This document shows positions 26,920 to 35,101 of a stretch of 46,542 bases of DNA, in pieces. How positions within the stretch are numbered: position 1 is the stretch's first letter; each line of letters opens with the position of its first letter. The notes under the pieces are model-generated. The model ran no database searches, was not told the origin of the DNA, and saw only the letters and a list, made by a program, of their open reading frames with translations. The position numbers were made by a program, and so were the translations under genes. This DNA comes from Candidatus Sericytochromatia bacterium (GTDB lineage Bacteria > Cyanobacteriota > Sericytochromatia > S15B-MN24 > JAQBPE01). The DNA is taken from the NCBI GenBank assembly GCA_035285325.1, contig JAYKJB010000098.1:1-46542 (forward strand). Direction: 5' to 3'.

Positions 26920-28428
26920 GTGTCACACCCGGAGCAGACCCACACCGTGAAGCCGCCTTTCGCCGCTGCGATGACAGGGAATGGGGACACCTGCGCCACC
27001 CTCGACCGAAGCGGCAGCCTGGACTGGCTGGGAGGCATCAGCCCTGGGGGAAGCCCCATGGGGTGCGACGTTCGCTTCGCATTGTCCCCGACTGAACCAG
27101 CCGAAGCCCAGTGCGAGATGGTCGGCCAGACGGCCGTCCTCCACACCACTTGGCGGCTGGGCACGGGCAGCGCGAGCGTGACGGACTTCGTGCCGCTCGT
27201 TAACGGCAGAAGAGGCGACGCAAGAGAGCCGTCGGCGCCTTGGGCGCGCTTCATTCGTTTGGTCGAGGGGCTCGACGGAGCATTGGAGCTGTCCTTTCGC
27301 CTGGCCCCCCGCCCTGGAGGACGGCGTCCGCAACTGAGCGAAGACCCGCACGGGCTGCTGTTTACGGGTGATGATACGACGCTCGTCTTGCAAACCAGCG
27401 GAGAGGTGCGTCTGGACAACGACGGGACTGCCCACGGAACGTTCTCCCTTCAACGAGGGGACACGCGCGTCTTCGTGCTGACGTGCCACCAAGGGGACGA
27501 TCCAGAGGTCAAGCCGTTGACCCAGGCTGACACCGAACGGGCGCTCGACCGAACTTTCGACCATTGGCTCACCTGGGCACAGGGCATTCCGTTTCAAGGG
27601 GTTCAGCGTTCCCATCTGCTGCATCTACTGGTCCCGCTGCGCGCGGTCGGGAATGCCCCGTGGGGTTCGCTGGCCCCCGCCGGCCAACCCTCGGCGGGAC
27701 CGATGTTCGCGGCGGCCGCGCTGGCGGCGTGGGGAGACGAGCAGGCGCTCGAGCAGTGTTTGGCCGCCTGGCGGGAGACCCAGGAGAGCGGCAGCGAGGC
27801 GGCGGAGGAAGTCGCGTGGCTGTTGGACACCCTGGCAGAGGGTGAGCGCACCGGCCTGATTCCAGCCCCGCTTTGGCTGCCGCACCGTGAGCACCTCAGC
27901 GACGCGGTGGATGACCTGGTCGAGCACACGCGGCAGTTCACGAGTGAACTCACACCGGAGTCGCGCCTGGCGCGACTGGCCGGCCTGGCAGGTGCGCTGG
28001 CGCTGGTGGAGCAAGGACTCCTGGCACCCGGAACAACGGATTGGGAGGCCGCGCTGGAGGAACAGGGGCAACAGCTGCTCGATTCGCCCAGTGCGCCGGT
28101 GGGATGGGCCGATGCCCTCGCCCTGGCCGGGCGATTCCCGGGCGGCAGCGCCGACGGCGCGGCCGCCTTGGATGATCCGGATCGGGTCCCACGCTCTCCA
28201 CGTGATGACCTCTGGGCGATCTGGCGGACCTTGGGGGGCGGCGCTTACACCCAGGCGCGACGGGCCATGGACCGCTTCTTGTTGGACTTCTCACCCGTTT
28301 GGAACGCCGACCGCTGCCCAGGTGCAGACCCCACGAGTTGGGCTCGGGCCGCCTGGCTCGCGGCGCGGATCTACCTGCAAGAGCCTCCCACGCCCGGAAA
28401 AATCGACTTGCCAGAGGAGTGGGGCTGA
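26920..28428 (+). CDS. GH15-like protein lacking the catalytic segment
   Basis: A 502-residue protein whose first ~230 residues follow the beta-rich N domain of bacterial GH15 glucoamylase/trehalase-like enzymes: DRSGSLDWLGG (usually DGSIDWLC), TTWRLGTGSASVTDFVPL, RFIRLVEGLDGALELSF and RTFDHWLTWAQGIPFQG. The following part should be an alpha/alpha barrel with an NWDYRYXWLRDA active-site motif, but that motif is missing: the sequence goes from APWGSLAPAGQPSAG straight to helices (FAAAALAAWGDEQALEQCL). It is also shorter than the usual ~600. I infer a non-catalytic or repurposed carbohydrate-binding protein. The GTG at 26920 has AGGAG 7 bases upstream; the frame stays open further upstream, but that part is antisense to sodC. 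Confidence 0.7.
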   Translation: MSHPEQTHTVKPPFAAAMTGNGDTCATLDRSGSLDWLGGISPGGSPMGCDVRFALSPTEPAEAQCEMVGQTAVLHTTWRLGTGSASVTDFVPLVNGRRGDAREPSAPWARFIRLVEGLDGALELSFRLAPRPGGRRPQLSEDPHGLLFTGDDTTLVLQTSGEVRLDNDGTAHGTFSLQRGDTRVFVLTCHQGDDPEVKPLTQADTERALDRTFDHWLTWAQGIPFQGVQRSHLLHLLVPLRAVGNAPWGSLAPAGQPSAGPMFAAAALAAWGDEQALEQCLAAWRETQESGSEAAEEVAWLLDTLAEGERTGLIPAPLWLPHREHLSDAVDDLVEHTRQFTSELTPESRLARLAGLAGALALVEQGLLAPGTTDWEAALEEQGQQLLDSPSAPVGWADALALAGRFPGGSADGAAALDDPDRVPRSPRDDLWAIWRTLGGGAYTQARRAMDRFLLDFSPVWNADRCPGADPTSWARAAWLAARIYLQEPPTPGKIDLPEEWG

Positions 28429-28459
28429 GAAACCGTGGGCGTTCCCCGCAGGGGAGGCG

Positions 28460-29212
28460 TCAGGGCGTTGCAGGCACGTGAGCGCGTCGGCGCTCGTCCA
28501 CGATGCCCAAAATGGCGTCCACCACATTTTCAATGGAGCGGTCGTCCGAATGGACAATCACCGCATCATCTGCCGGCCGCAGCGGGGCAACCGCCCGTTG
28601 GCTGTCCGCCAGGTCGCGCGCCGCGATGTCCTGCTCAAGCGCGTGCAGGTCGACCTCGATTCCCTGCGCCAGAAGTTCATTCCAGCGACGCCGGGTGCGT
28701 TCCCGGGTGGAAGCCGTCAAAAAGATCTTGACCTCGGCGTGGGGAAAAACGGCCGTTCCGATGTCTCGCCCGTCCATCACGACGCCGCCCGCCATGCCCA
28801 TGGCCTGCTGTTGTGCCGTCAAGACCGCCCGAACAGCGGGTACGGCCGCCACTCCGCTGACGTGCGCACTCACTTCCGGTAGGCGAATTTCCGCTGTCAC
28901 ATCGTGGCCATCGACCAGCACGTGCTGTTTGCCGGTCATGTCCGACGGCGGGAGGAGAGCAATGGTGGTCTCGGCCGCCATCGCGGCAATCAGGGCGCTC
29001 TCTTCAAATCCCAAGCCCAGATGCAAGGCCTTCCAGGTCACGCCTCGATACATCGCCCCCGTATCAATGTAGACATAGCCCAAGCGCGTGGCCACCCGCT
29101 GAGCCACGGTGCTCTTCCCGGCGCCCGCGGGGCCATCGATGGCGATCGTCAAGCGTCCCGCGCGTCCCGCGGCTCGTTCCACGTCCGCCTCCCTCTCTAG
29201 CAAAGTGGTCAC
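28460..29212 (-). CDS. cmk: Cytidylate kinase
   Basis: Phosphorylates CMP and dCMP with ATP. The 250 residues contain the P-loop GPAGAGKST, YIDTGAMYRGVTWKA, the NMP-binding insert and VVMDGRDIGTAVFPHAEVKI, followed by the lid with RRRWNEL. An N-terminal ~20-residue extension precedes the P-loop, a remnant-like linker when compared with the PanC-Cmk fusion of cyanobacteria. The GTG start at 29212 overlaps the panC stop by 4 bases (GTGA), so the two are translationally coupled. The final ~10 residues are variable. Confidence 0.96.
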   Translation of the reverse strand: MTTLLEREADVERAAGRAGRLTIAIDGPAGAGKSTVAQRVATRLGYVYIDTGAMYRGVTWKALHLGLGFEESALIAAMAAETTIALLPPSDMTGKQHVLVDGHDVTAEIRLPEVSAHVSGVAAVPAVRAVLTAQQQAMGMAGGVVMDGRDIGTAVFPHAEVKIFLTASTRERTRRRWNELLAQGIEVDLHALEQDIAARDLADSQRAVAPLRPADDAVIVHSDDRSIENVVDAILGIVDERRRAHVPATP

Positions 29213-30114
29213 GCGAGGCTCCCCGCGGCCTGTTCCGCGGGGCGGTCCAGCGGCGCTGGCCCCCCCAAGAACACATTATCGATCAGGCGAGTCCGCCCGA
29301 TAAAGCCCGCCAGCGCGAGCACGCCAGGACGATTCATCGTTTCGATCGGTTCCAGCGAGTCGGCGTCCACCAGTTCCAGGTACTGGGTGGACCATCCGGG
29401 CTCCTGCTCCAAGACCCGCCGCGCGGCTGCCAGGATTCCTTCGGGCGTCGCATCGGGGCCCCGGCTCGCCAACCAACCTGCCTGAAGGGCCTGCACCAGC
29501 ACCAGCGACTGTTGCCTTTCCTCAACCGACAGATACACGTTTCGGCTGCTGAGGGCCAGGCCATCGGCCTCGCGGACGGTAGGAAGCAGGCGCAATTCCA
29601 CGGGGAGAAGCAAGTCCTGCACCATCGCGCGGAGTACGGCCGTCTGCTGGAAATCTTTCAAGCCAAAGTAGGCACGCTGAGGCTGCCACAGGGCGAATAG
29701 CTTGGCCACCACCGTTGCCACCCCGATGAAATGTCCCGGGCGCCACGCGCCACAGAGTCCACGGGTCAGTGTCTCGGGAACGCAAACCTGGGTCCACCCA
29801 CCGGTCGTGCCACGGGGGTAGAGCTCGTCGGTATCGGGCACGAAGACCCACCGAACGCCCCTCGCCTGACACAAGTTCAGGTCGCGTTCGAGATCTCGAG
29901 GATAGCGCGACAGATCTTCTTGCGGGCCGAACTGGGTCGGGTTGACGAAGATGGTCACCACGGCCTCATCGGATTCCGCCACGGCCGCCTCGATCAGGTT
30001 GGCGTGCCCGGCGTGCAGAAACCCCATGGTGGGCACCATGCCGAGCGTTCGATCCTGCCGCTGCAACGCCCGAACCAGCTGGCGAACCTCCGCCGTCCCA
30101 CGAATGACCTGCAT
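29209..30114 (-). CDS. panC: Pantothenate synthetase
   Basis: Joins pantoate and beta-alanine with ATP, the last step of pantothenate synthesis. The 301 residues show the nucleotide-binding PTMGFLHAGHANLI (HIGH-type), FVNPTQFGPQEDLSRYPR, the pantoate-binding part around FIGVATVVAKLF, YFGLKDFQQTAVL (KMSKS-type) and LALSSRNVYL. The ATG at 30114 is chosen because GAGGAGG stands 5 bases upstream and the conserved start VIRGTAEVRQL follows; upstream in-frame Met codons add 6 to 55 residues without family similarity. A possible extended -10 (TGGTAAAAT) lies ~20 bases upstream. It supplies CoA synthesis together with coaD at 46362. Confidence 0.96.
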   Translation of the reverse strand: MQVIRGTAEVRQLVRALQRQDRTLGMVPTMGFLHAGHANLIEAAVAESDEAVVTIFVNPTQFGPQEDLSRYPRDLERDLNLCQARGVRWVFVPDTDELYPRGTTGGWTQVCVPETLTRGLCGAWRPGHFIGVATVVAKLFALWQPQRAYFGLKDFQQTAVLRAMVQDLLLPVELRLLPTVREADGLALSSRNVYLSVEERQQSLVLVQALQAGWLASRGPDATPEGILAAARRVLEQEPGWSTQYLELVDADSLEPIETMNRPGVLALAGFIGRTRLIDNVFLGGPAPLDRPAEQAAGSLA

Positions 30115-30241
30115 TCTTGCCTCCTCAGGCATTTTACCATGCTCCCATGGTCCGCCTCGGATGCGCCATCTGGGCCTCACAGACAACAGCGTAGCGCGAG
30201 GCCGCCCCGAGCATGCCTCCCTCTCAAGGGCTGTTCCAGCC

Positions 30242-30934
30242 ATGCAATTGAAACGGCGGCTCTTGTCCAACACCGCCATTGGCCAGCTTCGCTCCCATGC
30301 CTATCGTCAGAAGCGAAGCGCAGGGGCCACGGGGAGGACTGGAGTGGAAGCGACGCACGGGGACCGCCCGGAGATCCTGGTTCGAGATGGGAGAAATGGA
30401 GCCCACATCGGCTGGGTGAGAGCACTTTTGCGAGATGAGACAGGGAAACCCGTGCACGAGATCGTCATCTGGCGAATCGCCCTGGCGGACCGACAAACGC
30501 CGCCGGAACCTCTGTTTGAGCGTCCACTTTACGGCCCCCATCACCGCCTGGTGGGCACGATTCGCAATGCCTTGGCCGATCCGCTCGACGGCACCTTGAC
30601 CGCCCTGCAGCTTGAAACCTCCGCTGGCGACACCTGCCATCTCCCGCTTCGAGAGGGTCTTTCCTGGCAAGGCACCGGTTGGTTCCTCCCAACCAGCTGG
30701 GAGTTGAAGGACCCTCACGAGGAGGATAGCGGGATCACGAAGCGCGAGAATGGGGACTATATGATCGGGCAGGCCGCCCGCGTCACGCTAAGTGACTTCC
30801 GGGGCCACCCGATCGTTCGCGCGGGGCAACCGATCACCGCCCTCGTGATTGAACTGGCCCAACGGGCCGGTGTGCTTCATCGCCTGGAGGCCGTGGCCGA
30901 CCTTCCTTCTGACCACCGCCCCGAGGTATCTTGA
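30242..30934 (+). CDS. PRC-barrel-type domain protein
   Basis: A 230-residue cytoplasmic protein. Two segments look like PRC-barrel units: EILVRDGRNGAHIGWVRALL near residue 40-75, and MIGQAARVTLSDFRGHPIV followed by the characteristic ITALVIELAQRAGVLHRLEAV at the C terminus. PRC-barrels often serve as adaptors in RNA metabolism, photosynthetic centres or cell-envelope assemblies. The middle (GWFLPTSWEL) is unassigned. The ATG at 30242 has AAGGG 12 bases upstream. It is divergent from panC and 46 bases ahead of a lipoprotein gene, so the two may be an operon. The assignment rests on pattern resemblance and needs a profile search. Confidence 0.6.
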   Translation: MQLKRRLLSNTAIGQLRSHAYRQKRSAGATGRTGVEATHGDRPEILVRDGRNGAHIGWVRALLRDETGKPVHEIVIWRIALADRQTPPEPLFERPLYGPHHRLVGTIRNALADPLDGTLTALQLETSAGDTCHLPLREGLSWQGTGWFLPTSWELKDPHEEDSGITKRENGDYMIGQAARVTLSDFRGHPIVRAGQPITALVIELAQRAGVLHRLEAVADLPSDHRPEVS

Positions 30935-30980
30935 CGGCGGACCTGTTCCGGGCGAGCCTTGATAAGTCACAGGGGACCCC

Positions 30981-31769
30981 ATGATCGACCTCGCGCGCTC
31001 AGCTGGAATCGCCCTGAGCCTCTGCCTCCTCAACCTTTCCGGTTGCACGCCGGGAACGCGCGCTCAGCGCGTCCCAGCCATGACTCAGGGGCCCGCCGAA
31101 GCGCTGCCGGTTCCGGTGTCGAAGCTTCCCCCAGGCAGCCGCATCGTGGACCAGACCCTCAAAGAAGAGGTCACCACGACGTTCCCCGGCACGCGTTTAC
31201 CGGGCCCCGATGACGTGGCACCCTCCCCCGATGCGCTGGCCCAACGGGCCGTGCGAGGTCCGGGCGCCATCATGGCGAGCACCCTCGACTTCGCCGTGAC
31301 AAGCCCGGACCGCCTGGCGCAAACGTTCACCTTGACGGCGTCGAACCGTTTGGTCGGGACAGCCTTCCATCTTCGCCCACAGGAGGCTCGTCTGGTTCGA
31401 GGTCAGCTCACGCTGCACGCCACCACGTCGGAAGGTTACCCGTCACGAGTCCCCCTGGCTGGCCACGCCGCCTTGACCCTTCCCCCCGGTAACGCTGGAG
31501 GCTGGGTCTTGGCCAACTGGGATCCTCCGGTTTCATTGGAGGCTGGCCGCCCCTATGCTGTCGTACTGGCCCCAGAGCCAGGCATGCGTCTGCGGGTGGT
31601 GGGCGGCCCGGAGCATAGCCAACCTGAGGGCAATGGCTTTCTCTCCGCGGGAGCAGAAGGTGTTTGGATGCCCGCCAACGTCGACTTCGCGTTTCAGACC
31701 TACCTGGAGGGCCCCGCCCCAGCAGAGCCCGCAACCGTCACGCTGCCCACCGAGAATCCACCTGATTGA
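30981..31769 (+). CDS. Lipoprotein of unknown function
   Basis: A 262-residue secreted lipoprotein: signal sequence with SAGIALSLCLLNLSGC and lipidated Cys22. The first ~95 mature residues are Pro/Ala-rich and low complexity. The rest is beta-strand-like (ASTLDFAVTSPDRLAQTFTL, GRPYAVVLAPEPGMRLRVV) and reminiscent of a carbohydrate- or envelope-facing jelly-roll module, with no known motif that I can name. The ATG at 30981 has GGGGA 4-8 bases upstream. It follows the PRC-barrel gene by 46 bases and converges on the pseudouridine synthase gene. Confidence 0.65.
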   Translation: MIDLARSAGIALSLCLLNLSGCTPGTRAQRVPAMTQGPAEALPVPVSKLPPGSRIVDQTLKEEVTTTFPGTRLPGPDDVAPSPDALAQRAVRGPGAIMASTLDFAVTSPDRLAQTFTLTASNRLVGTAFHLRPQEARLVRGQLTLHATTSEGYPSRVPLAGHAALTLPPGNAGGWVLANWDPPVSLEAGRPYAVVLAPEPGMRLRVVGGPEHSQPEGNGFLSAGAEGVWMPANVDFAFQTYLEGPAPAEPATVTLPTENPPD

Positions 31770-31800
31770 CCGGCGCGAGGAGCCGGCGACCAGCGGACGA

Positions 31801-32694
31801 TCAAGGCGTGAGACGGAGGTCCGCAGGCCAGGGGGAGACGAAATTCAGGGCGGCGGCCGTCCGGGGATGGCTGAAGCCCAGTTGCACCGCATGCAATGCC
31901 TGACGAGCGAAGACGGGGGGGTGTGCCGCCCCGTAGAGGCGATCGCCCAGCAGGGGATGGCCGAGAAAGGCCATATGCACCCGAATCTGGTGGGTGCGTC
32001 CGGTCGCCAGCCTCAGCCGCACACGCGTGACCCCCTCAGGCCAGTCGGAATGCTCGTGTCGCGAGACGACTTCCCAGTGCGTCACGGCAGGCTGACCATC
32101 CTCGCGCACGCTGCGGGCAACCGGATGGTCCCCGGCCAAGCCGATCGCCGCATCGATCGTCCCGGAAGACTGAGCCAACCGGCCCCAGACGAGCGCCTCA
32201 TAAGTACGCTGGAGGGACCGCTCCCGCAACTGTGAATCGAGAGCCTGATGGGCCCAGGCGTGTTTGGCGAAGACGATCAGCCCAGAGGTGTCGCGGTCGA
32301 GGCGATGAACCGGGTGAATCCCGACGGGCTGCGCTCGGAAATACCAGGCCAGTGCATTCGCCAACGTTCCCGCGTAGACGCCGTGGGTGGGATGAACCAC
32401 CTGACCAGCAGGTTTCTCCAGAACAATCAGGTCGCGATCTTCATAGACCACCTGGATGGCGAGTGGCTCAGGTTGCACGTGGGGGGCGGGCGAAACCGGC
32501 AAGCACAACACGATCTCATCCCCGGGCCGCAGTGGGTCCACCGTACGGGTCAGCGTGCCGTTCACCCGGATGCCCTGATGGGCCTTCAGGCGACGCACCA
32601 GCGAGGTGGAGAATCGGTGGTGCCGGGTCAACCAGCGCCCCACGGTTCCACCGTCCCAGCCGGCAGGCACCGTCTCGCGCAGGAGCTCGATCAT
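31801..32694 (-). CDS. RluA-family pseudouridine synthase
   Basis: RNA pseudouridine synthase of 297 residues with an S4-like N domain (RRLKAHQGIRVNG), LIVLEKPAGQVVHPTHG, the catalytic Asp in HPVHRLDRDTSGLIVFAK, and GRTHQIRVHMAFLGHP. It is a second paralogue beside the RluD-like gene at 17651-18616; its first ~20 residues (LRETVPAGWDGGTVGRWL) differ from RluD. The target may be an rRNA or tRNA uridine and cannot be read from sequence. The ATG at 32694 overlaps the rsmA stop by 4 bases (ATGA). Confidence 0.88.
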   Translation of the reverse strand: MIELLRETVPAGWDGGTVGRWLTRHHRFSTSLVRRLKAHQGIRVNGTLTRTVDPLRPGDEIVLCLPVSPAPHVQPEPLAIQVVYEDRDLIVLEKPAGQVVHPTHGVYAGTLANALAWYFRAQPVGIHPVHRLDRDTSGLIVFAKHAWAHQALDSQLRERSLQRTYEALVWGRLAQSSGTIDAAIGLAGDHPVARSVREDGQPAVTHWEVVSRHEHSDWPEGVTRVRLRLATGRTHQIRVHMAFLGHPLLGDRLYGAAHPPVFARQALHAVQLGFSHPRTAAALNFVSPWPADLRLTP

Positions 32695-33545
32695 GTCTCC
32701 GCTTGCAACGCGTTGGCCAGCGCGGCGAACTCTTGCAGCGACAATGTTTCAGCCCGGCGCGCCAGATCGATGCCCGCCAGGGCAGCCGCGTGTTGCAATG
32801 GTTCTCGCAGCACACCACCAGCCAGCAGGCCGTTCTGCAGGGTCTTGCGTCGCTGCTGGAACGCCGAGCGAATCAGGCGAGACATCAGAGCCGGCGACGA
32901 GACGGAGACACTGGCCGTTTGGCGCGGCCGCAGCATCACCACGGCGGAGTCCACAGCAGGCCGCGGACGAAACGCGCCGGCCGGAACCCGGGTCACGATG
33001 GACACCTCCGCGGCGTACTGGGCGATCAAGCTGAGCGAGCCGTAGTCCTTGCCGCCCGGCGAGGCAGTCAAGCGCTGAGCCACCTCCCACTGCACCATCA
33101 GGATGATGCGTTCGGCGAGCGGGGGGACCTCCGCAATCGGTTCTTTGGCCAGGCGGTCGGCCTGAAGCAAACGAAGCAGAATCGGGGTGGTGATGTAGTA
33201 GGGGATGTTGGCCACCACCTTCACCGGGGAAGCCGCGGAAAAGGAGTAGGTGTCCCAGGGGGTCTTCAGAAAGTCGCCCCATACCACTGAAAAGTGGGAG
33301 GCGTCAGCAGCAATTGGCTCCAAGAAGGGCGCCAGGCTTCGGTCCAGTTCCACCGCAACGACTCGGTCCGGCCCCGCCGCCAGCAACCCAGCGGTCAGAA
33401 ACCCTCTTCCAGGACCGATTTCCAGCACCTGGTCACCGGGTTGAAGGTCTGCGGCTTCGATGATCTGCTCTCGAATCCGTGCATCACCGAGAAAGTTCTG
33501 CCCGAGTCGATGCTTGGGCCGGTGGCGCAAGGGGGGATGTTGCAC
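32691..33545 (-). CDS. rsmA: 16S rRNA dimethyladenosine transferase RsmA (KsgA)
   Basis: Dimethylates the two adjacent adenosines near the 3' end of 16S rRNA, a late 30S maturation checkpoint. The 284 residues contain HRLGQNFL, the SAM-binding EIGPGRGFLTAGLL, the acidic VVAVELDRSL, the catalytic NIPYYITTPIL and AFRPRPAVDSAVVML. The GTG at 33545 is the likely start: the conserved LGQNFL lies 15 residues in, as expected. It is 50 bases after der and overlaps the RluA-type gene by 4 bases, giving a three-gene ribosome-assembly operon. Confidence 0.96.
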   Translation of the reverse strand: MQHPPLRHRPKHRLGQNFLGDARIREQIIEAADLQPGDQVLEIGPGRGFLTAGLLAAGPDRVVAVELDRSLAPFLEPIAADASHFSVVWGDFLKTPWDTYSFSAASPVKVVANIPYYITTPILLRLLQADRLAKEPIAEVPPLAERIILMVQWEVAQRLTASPGGKDYGSLSLIAQYAAEVSIVTRVPAGAFRPRPAVDSAVVMLRPRQTASVSVSSPALMSRLIRSAFQQRRKTLQNGLLAGGVLREPLQHAAALAGIDLARRAETLSLQEFAALANALQAET

Positions 33546-33595
33546 GGGCGGTTCTCCTCGCCGATGGCAAGCCGTCGCTCAAGCTGGCGGACGGT

Positions 33596-34930
33596 TCACC
33601 GCTTGTGTCTGTCTTTTTCGCGCCGCTCCCGAAAGACCACCCGAATCGGCGTGCCGGAGAAGCCAAATGCCTCCCGCAGCTTATTTTGCAGATAGCGCGC
33701 ATAGGATTGGGACACCAGTCCGGGATCGTTGACGAAGAGCACGAAGGTGGGTGGCCCCACCCGGACTTGGGTCGCGTAGTACACCTTCATCGCCCGCCCC
33801 TTGTTGGTGGGGGGAGAATTGAGGGCGATCGCCTCGGTGATGACCTGATTCAACAACCCGGTGGTGATGCGACGTTGGGCTTCTTCGAAGGCGGCATCAG
33901 CGGCTTCCAGGACCTTCGACACGCGCTGGCCCGTGAGAGCTGACGTGAAGATCATGGGCGCGTAGTCCACATGGTGCAGTTTGTCGCGGATCTCCTTCTT
34001 GAACTGGTCCATCGTGTACGTGTCCTTGGGGACCAGGTCCCACTTGTTGACGACGAGAACGCTGGGCTTGCCGGCATCATCCGCCATGCCGGCGATCCGC
34101 TGGTCTTGCTCCGTCACGCCCGAGGTGGCATCCACCACCATCACCACCACGTCTGCACGTTCGATGGCCTTGAGCGAGCGAACGACCGAAAACTGCTCCA
34201 CGCCATAGTCAACCTTGGCGCGTTTGCGAATTCCGGCCGTGTCGACGAGCAAGTAACGCTTATCGTCGAGGGTCAGCAAGCTATCGATGGCATCTCGCGT
34301 GGTGCCGGCCACGTCGCTGACAATCATCCGTTCTTCGCCGAGCAGCCGGTTCGTGATGGAGCTCTTGCCCACATTCGGACGACCGACGATGGCCACTTTC
34401 AGTTCATCTGAGGCCTCGTCCGGGTCCACCGGCGGAAACACCTTGAGCACCTCATCCAGCAAGTCGCCAACGCCCAAGCCGTGGACGGAACTGACGCCAA
34501 ACGGCGTCCCCAGGCCCAGTTCATAAAACTCGGCTGCGTCGGCCTCCAGGCCCACGTTATCGACCTTGTTGGCCACGACGAAGATCGGCTTGTTGGCCGA
34601 GCGAAGATACTGAGCGATTTCCTCGTCCGCCGGCGTCAGGCCCTGTTTGGCGTCCACCATCAACATGATCACATCCGCCTCTTCCACGGCGGCCTCTGCC
34701 TGCTTGCGGATCGAGCGCAGGATCTCGTCCTCGCGTTCCCCGGGCACAATTCCCCCGGTGTCGATGACGATGAAATCCCGCCCATTCCAGTCGGACTTCA
34801 AGTATTGACGATCCCGCGTGACCCCAGGCTCATCATGCACAATCGCCTCGCGACGACCGACCAGACGGTTGGTGAAGGTGGACTTGCCCACATTGGGACG
34901 TCCCACGATGGCGACGGTCGGAAGAGGCAT
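33596..34930 (-). CDS. der: Ribosome assembly GTPase Der (EngA)
   Basis: Essential double-GTPase needed for 50S subunit assembly. The 444 residues have two G domains, each with a P-loop GRPNVGKS (residues ~10 and ~185), switch segments ending DTGGI and DTAGIRKR, and specificity loops NKVD and NKWD, followed by the KH-like C-terminal domain (NSPPTNKGRAMKVYYATQ). The ATG at 34930 has AAAGG about 12 bases upstream. An AT-rich 60-base stretch (34985-35030) upstream probably holds its promoter. It is the first gene of the der-rsmA-rluA-type set. Confidence 0.97.
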   Translation of the reverse strand: MPLPTVAIVGRPNVGKSTFTNRLVGRREAIVHDEPGVTRDRQYLKSDWNGRDFIVIDTGGIVPGEREDEILRSIRKQAEAAVEEADVIMLMVDAKQGLTPADEEIAQYLRSANKPIFVVANKVDNVGLEADAAEFYELGLGTPFGVSSVHGLGVGDLLDEVLKVFPPVDPDEASDELKVAIVGRPNVGKSSITNRLLGEERMIVSDVAGTTRDAIDSLLTLDDKRYLLVDTAGIRKRAKVDYGVEQFSVVRSLKAIERADVVVMVVDATSGVTEQDQRIAGMADDAGKPSVLVVNKWDLVPKDTYTMDQFKKEIRDKLHHVDYAPMIFTSALTGQRVSKVLEAADAAFEEAQRRITTGLLNQVITEAIALNSPPTNKGRAMKVYYATQVRVGPPTFVLFVNDPGLVSQSYARYLQNKLREAFGFSGTPIRVVFRERREKDRHKR

Positions 34931-35101
34931 GGTGGATGGAACCTTTCAGGGTCTACCAATCTACCACATTCACCCGAGGAGCCCCAGGAATATATTAAGT
35001 TATATTAAACATAATACTTTTTTACATAACGCGGGGTAGGAAGTCCCCGGGCCGTGCGCGCCGTCCGGGCCGCATCGCCCCTTGATAGGAGGCTTCCCCC
35101 C

